Source: JBBQHM01 sp038323965 (GTDB lineage Bacteria > Verrucomicrobiota > Verrucomicrobiia > Chthoniobacterales > UBA10450). From it: 7,169 bases of DNA. This document shows, in pieces, positions 1-3,436 of this stretch. A program made the position numbers and the translations under genes. The DNA lies in the NCBI GenBank assembly GCA_038323965.1, contig JBBQHM010000114.1, forward strand, positions 1 through 7,169. The letters run 5' to 3'. A model generated the notes under the pieces. It was given only the letters and a program-made list of their open reading frames with translations, was not told where the DNA came from and searched no databases. The first letter of the stretch is position 1, and each line of letters begins with the position of its first letter.

Positions 1-13
1 AGTAAGCACTGAA

Positions 14-180
14 GGAGGGGCGACCGCAGCCGCGCGGCGCCCGGCCCGCGGAGTACCGCAGACCGGCTTCGCGTCCGGGTCGCTCCGCTGTTCCCCACCA
101 CCCGCATAACGAACACCCAGCGTCCGGGCTATCGGACAGCAGAGCCGTCCGATAGTCCTCCTCGGGCGTCACGTTATGCG
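14..180. repeat. Composite palindromic repeat, element A copy 1
   Basis: This is the first of two diverged copies (the second is 660-831), aligned almost end to end with scattered substitutions and short indels. It contains two hairpins. The first pairs GGGGCGAC (17-24) with GTCGCTCC (79-86). The second is a 78-bp palindrome closed by CGCATAACG (103-111) and CGTTATGCG (172-180), with an inner stem GGCTATCGGAC (127-137) against GTCCGATAGTC (147-157). No convincing gene overlaps it; the open frames through it look like by-products of high G+C. It is probably a dispersed intergenic repeat of this lineage. An integron-like attC site was considered because of the closing ends, but the homology extends well beyond the palindrome and no integrase is visible. 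Confidence 0.75.
103..180. other. Long palindrome with attC-like ends, copy 1
   Basis: Nine-bp perfect terminal arms (103-111 and 172-180) enclose a second pairing block, ACACCC against GGGCGT, and an 11-bp inner stem with one G-T pair. The layout is end arms, short unpaired spacer, second arms, then a variable inner hairpin, which resembles integron attC sites. The end GTTATGC differs from the attC core GTTRRRY at one position. It could equally be a plain REP or MITE-like hairpin. Confidence 0.5.
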
Positions 181-260
181 TTGACGGCTGGGCGATGCCG
201 AGGTCGTGGTGACGCTGCCCTCGCGGTCTGCCAGGACCTAAATCCCCCGACTTCCCTATT

Positions 261-406
261 GCTCCGCGACGCTCTCCTCATGGTAGCGGCCGCAGCGCGC
301 CGTCAACCCGTTCGACAGGCTCAGGGTTGACCGCGCGCTTTGTCGGCCGCTCGCATGAGAGCGTCTCGCGGAGCAACCGCGAGAGGTCGAACTTAGCAGC
401 CCTCAT
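261..406. repeat. Structured repeat upstream of a gene, element B copy 1
   Basis: The diverged partner is 1068-1210. A long hairpin runs from 268 to 365. GACGCTCTC (268-276) pairs with GAGAGCGTC (357-365), AGCGGCCG (285-292) with CGGCCGCT (344-351), AGCGCGC (294-300) with GCGCGCT (333-339), and GTCAACCC (302-309) with GGGTTGAC (324-331). A C-C mismatch (301/332) sits between the last two helices and is conserved in copy 2. A second small hairpin, CTCGCGG/CCGCGAG (365-371/377-383), follows. The block ends in a 26-bp segment (381-406) shared with copy 2 at 23 of 26 positions. A start codon follows 11 bp later, so it may act as a promoter-proximal or leader element for that gene; this role is inferred. 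Confidence 0.75.
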
Positions 407-417
407 CAATCAATCGT

Positions 418-597
418 ATGAAGATGCCCATTTGCGCCACGTGCGAACACGCGGGAACGCATCACAACTGGAGAGTGGCGAGACTGCGAGGCCGTTGTCA
501 GATTCCGGACTGCCTCTGCACGAAATACATGCCGCTGACCGGCCGCCCCGCTCCGGTGAATTCCTTCATCGGACGAGCGCTGAGAAAGAAGCGCTAG
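418..597 (+). CDS. Small Cys/His-rich hypothetical protein (possible zinc-binding)
   Basis: A 59-codon frame beginning MKMPICATCEHAGTHHNW. Cysteines are at about residues 6, 9, 27, 32 and 34, with histidines at 11, 15 and 16. The CxxC pair near the N-terminus and the later CxxxxCxC cluster look like a small zinc-ribbon or knuckle, and the C-terminus is basic (RALRKKR). I do not recognise a named family. The gene begins 11 bp after element B copy 1 and is followed 9 nt after its stop by a perfect GC-rich hairpin, the same arrangement as the DUF3768 gene downstream. No strong Shine-Dalgarno sequence is seen; an in-frame ATG two codons later (424) is an alternative start. Support comes from protein-like composition and the repeated context, not from homology. 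Confidence 0.55.
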   Translation: MKMPICATCEHAGTHHNWRVARLRGRCQIPDCLCTKYMPLTGRPAPVNSFIGRALRKKR

Positions 598-606
598 AAG
601 TGGCTC

Positions 607-628
607 GGGCCTGCCTGCTGGCAGGCCC
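607..628 (+). terminator. Perfect 9-bp hairpin after the Cys-rich gene
   Basis: GGGCCTGCC (607-615) pairs perfectly with GGCAGGCCC (620-628) around the loop TGCT. It starts 9 nt after the stop codon at 595-597. No T-run follows, so it is not a textbook intrinsic terminator. It may still mark the transcript 3' end or protect it. The same placement is seen after the DUF3768 gene. Confidence 0.4.
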
Positions 629-659
629 TCGTTGGCGTTCGTGCCCTCTTCCGATCTGC

Positions 660-831
660 GGAGGGAAACGACCGCAGCCGCGCTGCGCTCGGCCCGCGGA
701 GTACCGCAGGCGGGCTTCGCGTCTGGGTCGTTTCCCTCTGCACCCCTCCGGGTCGCATAACGAACACCCTTCGTCCGGGCTATCGAACAGCAGAGCTGTC
801 CGATAGTCCTCCTCGGGCGTCACGTTATGCG
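660..831. repeat. Composite palindromic repeat, element A copy 2
   Basis: This is the second copy of 14-180. The first hairpin is a perfect 12-bp pairing, GAGGGAAACGAC (661-672) with GTCGTTTCCCTC (727-738); copy 1 has GGG/CTC where this copy has AAA/TTT, so both arms changed together. The second palindrome is closed by CGCATAACG (754-762) and CGTTATGCG (823-831), with inner stem GGCTATCGAAC (778-788) against GTCCGATAGTC (798-808). Long open frames cross the element on both strands, but their low-complexity Arg/Gly/Ser translation and the palindromes argue against coding. Confidence 0.75.
754..831. other. Long palindrome with attC-like ends, copy 2
   Basis: This has the same architecture and the same 78-bp length as 103-180, with identical 9-bp end arms and a slightly different inner hairpin. 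Here AGC/GCT (789-791/795-797) pairs fully where copy 1 has a mismatch, while A786 opposes C where copy 1 has G-C. Read on the minus strand as RNA, both changes are tolerated as G-U pairs. Confidence 0.5.
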
Positions 832-1067
832 ATCCGGCACCGCCCTTCCGCGTCCCGACGAGGCCTGACCCGACCGGGCGCGACCAGGCACGAAGAGCCA
901 CGAAAAAGCCGCGTCTGTCGGACTGCCACCCTCGCCGAGCCACGCGACCGAGACCACGAACGGATCGGGCGCACAGTCTAATCCCCGCGCCAACATGCAT
1001 CCCACCCAAGGAGCGCCCGAACACGCCGAGCCCGCTCAATGCGCGCGTCCATCACCCTCACCCTTTC
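832..1067. other. Gene-poor spacer between the repeats
   Basis: GC-rich sequence between element A copy 2 and element B copy 2. Open frames on the minus strand run through it into the repeat but have Arg/Gly-rich translations without recognisable motifs. I see no RNA gene, promoter or repeat here. Confidence 0.5.
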
Positions 1068-1210
1068 GCTCCGCCCGCGCTCTCTTCACGGTAGCGGCCG
1101 CAGCGCGCCGTCGAGGGGCAAGCCCTTGACCGCGCGCTTAGTCGGCCGCCGCGTCAGAGCGCGTCACGCGGCGCGAAAGCGCCCGAGAGGTCGACTTTAG
1201 TAGCCCTCAT
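1068..1210. repeat. Structured repeat upstream of DUF3768, element B copy 2
   Basis: Partner of 261-406. Its hairpin pairs GCGCTCT (1077-1083) with AGAGCGC (1156-1162), GCGGCCG (1094-1100) with CGGCCGC (1143-1149), AGCGCGC (1102-1108) with GCGCGCT (1132-1138), and GTCGAGGG (1110-1117) with CCCTTGAC (1123-1130). The C-C mismatch (1109/1131) is kept. The innermost helix has GGG/CCC where copy 1 has CCC/GGG, and the copy 1 loop is longer. The second small hairpin is GGCGC-GAAA-GCGCC (1170-1183), a stable GNRA tetraloop unlike the copy 1 arms. The 26-bp tail (1185-1210) ends 13 bp before the DUF3768 start codon. Confidence 0.75.
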
Positions 1211-1223
1211 TTCTCTCCACTCT

Positions 1224-1553
1224 ATGGATTCCGCTTCTAGAATTCGCCAACTCAACGACGCGTTTCGGACGCGCCTGGTGGGTAGCGGCCGGCTGGTCAT
1301 CACGGCCGGCATCGCGCAAAAGTCGCCCGTCGACCAGGCCGAGATCGTGCGCCGGGTCTGTCAGTTCTCCGACTTCACGCCGGACAACGACCCCTATGGC
1401 GAGCACGACTTCGGTAGCTTCGATTTCGTCGGCGACCTCATCTATTGGAAGATCGATATGTACGATCGCAGCATGGAGTTTGGTTCGCCCGATCCGGCCG
1501 ATCCGAACGTGACGACACGCGTCCTCACGATCCTGCTCGCGAGCGAGTATTGA
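1224..1553 (+). CDS. DUF3768 family protein
   Basis: A 109-residue protein that I recognise as DUF3768. The conserved blocks are RIRQLNDAFR (about 6-15), GRLVITAGIA (about 22-31), the acidic FTPDNDPYGEHDFGSF (about 51-66), YWKIDMYDRSMEFGSPDP (about 74-91) and the C-terminal VTTRVLTILLASEY. These small proteins occur in alphaproteobacteria, often in accessory or plasmid regions; the biochemical function is unknown. The conserved HDFGSF and WKID.YD blocks suggest a compact folded domain. The length fits the family, and the ATG at 1224 places the RIR..LNDAFR block at its usual distance from the N-terminus. No clear ribosome binding site is seen; element B copy 2 ends 13 bp upstream. It is single-gene, with a UUCG hairpin after the stop. 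Confidence 0.88.
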   Translation: MDSASRIRQLNDAFRTRLVGSGRLVITAGIAQKSPVDQAEIVRRVCQFSDFTPDNDPYGEHDFGSFDFVGDLIYWKIDMYDRSMEFGSPDPADPNVTTRVLTILLASEY

Positions 1554-1563
1554 TCTTCCGCGA

Positions 1564-1585
1564 ACCCGGCGCTTCGGCGTCGGGT
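1564..1585 (+). terminator. UUCG tetraloop hairpin after DUF3768
   Basis: ACCCGGCGC (1564-1572) pairs with GCGTCGGGT (1577-1585), with one G-T wobble, around the loop TTCG. In RNA this is a cUUCGg tetraloop, among the most stable known. It starts 10 nt after the stop codon. No T-run follows, so termination by an intrinsic mechanism is uncertain; 3'-end protection is an alternative. Confidence 0.45.
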
Positions 1586-1650
1586 GAGGTGTGCTTCCGC
1601 TCTACCAGACGGGCTGCGCCGATCGTGGCCCAGCGCTTCCCTTATCATGC

Positions 1651-1670
1651 AGGCCCAGGATGCGACCTTG
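1651..1670. repeat. 20-bp direct repeat, left copy
   Basis: AGGCCCAGGATGCGACCTTG matches 2725-2744 with one mismatch (C to A). The two copies bracket the AT-richer block carrying the small-ORF cluster. They could be boundaries of an inserted segment or relics of a repeated intergenic element. Confidence 0.55.
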
Positions 1671-1854
1671 AAGGAAAAGGGCGCGGAGTAATGTGTGCGT
1701 AAATCTGCTTGCATGCCGAGCGCGTGGCATTTTGACGAACATGAAAAGGTCGATCACCAACGCGTCGCAGACAACGATGGTAGTCATGTTCACTTGCTGA
1801 ATTCGTGCGCGAACTTGACAATGACCGCCTGACAACGCGGAGCCTGTTGTCCAC
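1671..1854. other. Non-coding stretch upstream of the small-ORF cluster
   Basis: No convincing gene. There is a 19-codon ATG frame near 1741 and a lone TTGACA (1815-1820) without a matching -10 hexamer. Base composition becomes more AT-rich than in the repeat region to the left. Confidence 0.4.
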
Positions 1855-1882
1855 TTGCCGTCTGCTTGCTAGCAAGTACAAT
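1855..1882 (+). promoter_or_regulatory. Possible promoter with palindromic operator
   Basis: TTGCCG (1855-1860) and TACAAT (1877-1882) are separated by 16 bp, a reasonable sigma70-like pair. The spacer contains the perfect 12-bp palindrome CTTGCTAGCAAG (1865-1876), placed where a dimeric repressor would block polymerase. It lies just upstream of four closely spaced small ORFs. The assignment is by pattern only. Confidence 0.35.
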
Positions 1883-1883
1883 T

Positions 1884-1964
1884 ATGACATTACCAACTCG
1901 CGATCAAAAACGTATGCAGACATTGACTAACGGAGAAAAAGCAGAGTTGCAGAGTTTTAACTAA
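1884..1964 (+). CDS. Possible 26-residue leader peptide or small ORF
   Basis: MTLPTRDQKRMQTLTNGEKA and six more residues, ending two bases before the ATG of the next ORF. The first ATG overlaps the predicted transcription start, so the internal ATG at 1914 is an alternative start giving 16 residues. The very short distance to the next gene suggests translational coupling if it is real. Nothing identifies its family. Confidence 0.25.
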   Translation: MTLPTRDQKRMQTLTNGEKAELQSFN

Positions 1965-1966
1965 CG

Positions 1967-2092
1967 ATGCGAGTTGCCGACATGCTGCTGGAACTTGCCG
2001 ATGAACAGGAGATGATGACGCGTAGCGACTTTCAGGGACGCGCTGACGTAGTAGCACGGCAAATTATTAGTTTGATCCGCGATAGCTCATAA
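1967..2092 (+). CDS. Small hypothetical protein (41 aa)
   Basis: MRVADMLLELADEQEMMTRS followed by DFQGRADVVARQIISLIRDSS. The pattern of leucines, acidic residues and a later VVARQIISLI stretch predicts two short amphipathic helices. It lies 2 nt after the preceding tiny ORF and 4 nt before the next one, which suggests a polycistronic unit. No recognised family. The protein-like composition and tight packing are the only support; the ribosome binding site is weak. Confidence 0.45.
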   Translation: MRVADMLLELADEQEMMTRSDFQGRADVVARQIISLIRDSS

Positions 2093-2096
2093 TTTC

Positions 2097-2375
2097 ATGG
2101 ACAACAATCCACAGGCGATCACCAAGGACGAAATTATTGAGATCGCGGCTCTTAAAGAAATTTAGCAACTTTGGGGCGCCGAAAATCATGAGGACATGAC
2201 CGCGGTGCTACAACAGAGTTATTGCGTGAAATTTGACTTCGTGTCGGGTGGCCCTGGGTACTGCGGCGACCTGTTCATCATTCAAGGCGACGCCCTCTCC
2301 GAGGCTCCTCCTGTATCCCTCATTCGCGATGATCATGACCACAAGCTGAAAATTGTCGAGTATTATGGATCATAA
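2097..2375 (+). pseudogene. Small hypothetical gene interrupted by an in-frame amber codon
   Basis: A 92-codon frame with a TAG at codon 23 (2163-2165). Before it the frame reads MDNNPQAITKDEIIEIAALK-EI; after it, QLWGAENHEDMTAVLQQSYC, then VKFDFVSGGPGYCGDLFIIQ, and it ends KLKIVEYYGS. The sequence on both sides of the TAG is protein-like and stays in one frame, so a single substitution in a sense codon such as CAG, AAG, GAG or TGG would explain it. Reinitiation at the ATG at 2196 could still give the 59-residue C-terminal part, which carries the well-formed hydrophobic core. The family is unknown to me. Its end overlaps the next ORF by 11 bp. Confidence 0.5.
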
Positions 2376-2487
2376 AGAATTTGCTAGCAACGGAGGCAGG
2401 GCCCGCGCCAAGAAGCTCTCTAAGAAGCGCCGTTCAGAGATAGCTAGGCAGGGTGGGAAAGCAAAAGCGGCGAGCCGCAGGAAATAA
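2365..2487 (+). CDS. Small basic Gly/Ala/Lys-rich protein (40 aa)
   Basis: MDHKEFASNGGRARAKKLSK then KRRSEIARQGGKAKAASRRK. The pattern GGRARAKKLSxxRRSEIARxGGKAKA resembles the short repeat found in small basic proteins of rhizobia and phages (GGRARAxxLTPExRSEIARKAAxAR) and is reminiscent of KGG-type motifs. The strong positive charge suggests nucleic-acid contact, which is inference. It starts inside the end of the interrupted upstream gene, so translation is probably coupled to it. GAG sits about 6 nt before the ATG. Confidence 0.55.
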   Translation: MDHKEFASNGGRARAKKLSKKRRSEIARQGGKAKAASRRK

Positions 2488-2906
2488 AGCCGCGCCGTAC
2501 TGGTCACCGGCTTTGTGCATGATCGCGCCATTGTGCAAGGAATTCCTTAGGCGCATCGAGCCAGCGCCGCCGAATTGATTGGTTGTCTTTTGGCCGAGTT
2601 TGGGGGGGCGGCGTGGAGGATTGGTCGCGGCCGACAAAACTGCCGCCGCCGCGCGCACGCTCGTTTTTATACCCCTGTCGAGCGCTGGTTCCCGTGGGGG
2701 GGGGGGTCAATTTTTATTGCAGGGAGGCCCAGGATGCGAACTTGGCTTTCAGAATGACGCATGCGCCACATCTTAGTACGCACCGCGATATCATGTACGG
2801 TTGGCCAAGGCGCGGAGCGAGACCCAGAGATTGCGCACCCGCTTTCTACAGTTAGCGGCTAAGCAGCGCTCGATAATATGATGCGCTTCAACAGGGATAT
2901 GAACTC
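2488..2906. other. Gene-poor region with poly-G tracts
   Basis: Several overlapping frames exist on both strands but none has a recognisable motif. The region contains a run of seven G (2602-2608), a run of eleven G (2696-2706) and a short AT-rich stretch, TCAATTTTTATTGC (2707-2720). The last is loosely reminiscent of an insertion-sequence terminus but cannot be assigned. Confidence 0.4.
2725..2744. repeat. 20-bp direct repeat, right copy
   Basis: AGGCCCAGGATGCGAACTTG, one mismatch from 1651-1670, in the same orientation about 1.07 kb apart. In both places the preceding bases are similar (GCAGG or GCAGGG), so the match may extend slightly with a small gap. Confidence 0.55.
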
Positions 2907-3108
2907 GTGGCCTTGACGAAACGCTCTTTCCATTTTTCGAGACTGACACTCTCGTCCATCGGGGAAAACGTTACCATCATCCGCACGGTCAACACGATTA
3001 AGTCTTGCACGTCGAGCAGGACACCAAAGGCCGCCATCGGCCGCATCATTGTCCCCCTTGTTCGCGGTCCTTCAGGTTCCATGAGCGCATGCCGAAGTTC
3101 GTAGCGCC

Positions 3109-3303
3109 GTGCGATTGGAATTGGCGATCTACGTCGAAAGCATCCCCGATACGATGCAAAAGGCGTTACAAGCCGGGTTGAGCGCTGAGCCGTCGCGAGT
3201 TGTGCAACTGCAGGCGCGCATGGGCGCGATAAATTGGTCCATTCACCGGCTTAACCACGGCGCTGGAGGAGCAATGCACAACCAGCCCGAAATTGCCGAG
3301 TGA
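3109..3303 (+). CDS. Small hypothetical protein (64 aa), weakly supported
   Basis: A GTG-started frame reading MRLELAIYVESIPDTMQKAL, then a QAGLSAEPSRVVQLQARMGA segment, ending MHNQPEIAE. The frame is open back to a TGA at 3082-3084. The regular spacing of Leu, Ile, Val and Met predicts two or three helices and looks more protein-like than the alternative frames here. No family is recognised and no good ribosome binding site is seen. The frames just upstream (2888-3104) on either strand are less convincing and are not called. It may be a decayed gene remnant. Confidence 0.35.
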   Translation: MRLELAIYVESIPDTMQKALQAGLSAEPSRVVQLQARMGAINWSIHRLNHGAGGAMHNQPEIAE

Positions 3304-3436
3304 ACCGCTAATCCGATTTGACGCCTCATCCTGTGCTTATGGGTGGCGAGCAACGAGGAAACCATGATCCGAAGTTATCGTTGTAATTCGCAATAAACAT
3401 AAGCAAACGTAGCATGGGCCTCGGTGCGAACTACCC

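Noticed and set aside
646..657. CTCTTCCGATCT, identical to the 3' end of a common sequencing adapter
   Set aside because: Only 12 bases match, the preceding base differs from the adapter, and the sequence continues smoothly into a repeat element; chance or genuine genomic sequence is more likely than contamination.
327..806. 159-codon open frame on the plus strand
   Set aside because: It begins inside the element B hairpin, runs through element A, and has a low-complexity Arg/Ser/Pro-rich translation; the 418-597 frame is more protein-like.
14..831. CRISPR array
   Set aside because: Only two copies of each repeat, over 140 bp long and diverged, with unequal spacing; no short regular repeats or cas genes.
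566..1039. 157-codon open frame on the minus strand
   Set aside because: It crosses element A copy 2 with its palindromes, is Arg/Gly-rich without motifs, and overlaps the 3' part of the better supported Cys-rich gene.
1815..1820. Consensus -35 hexamer TTGACA
   Set aside because: No acceptable -10 hexamer lies 15-19 bp downstream.
2888..3104. Overlapping 64-65 codon frames on both strands
   Set aside because: Neither has a recognisable motif, good start context or clear advantage over the other.
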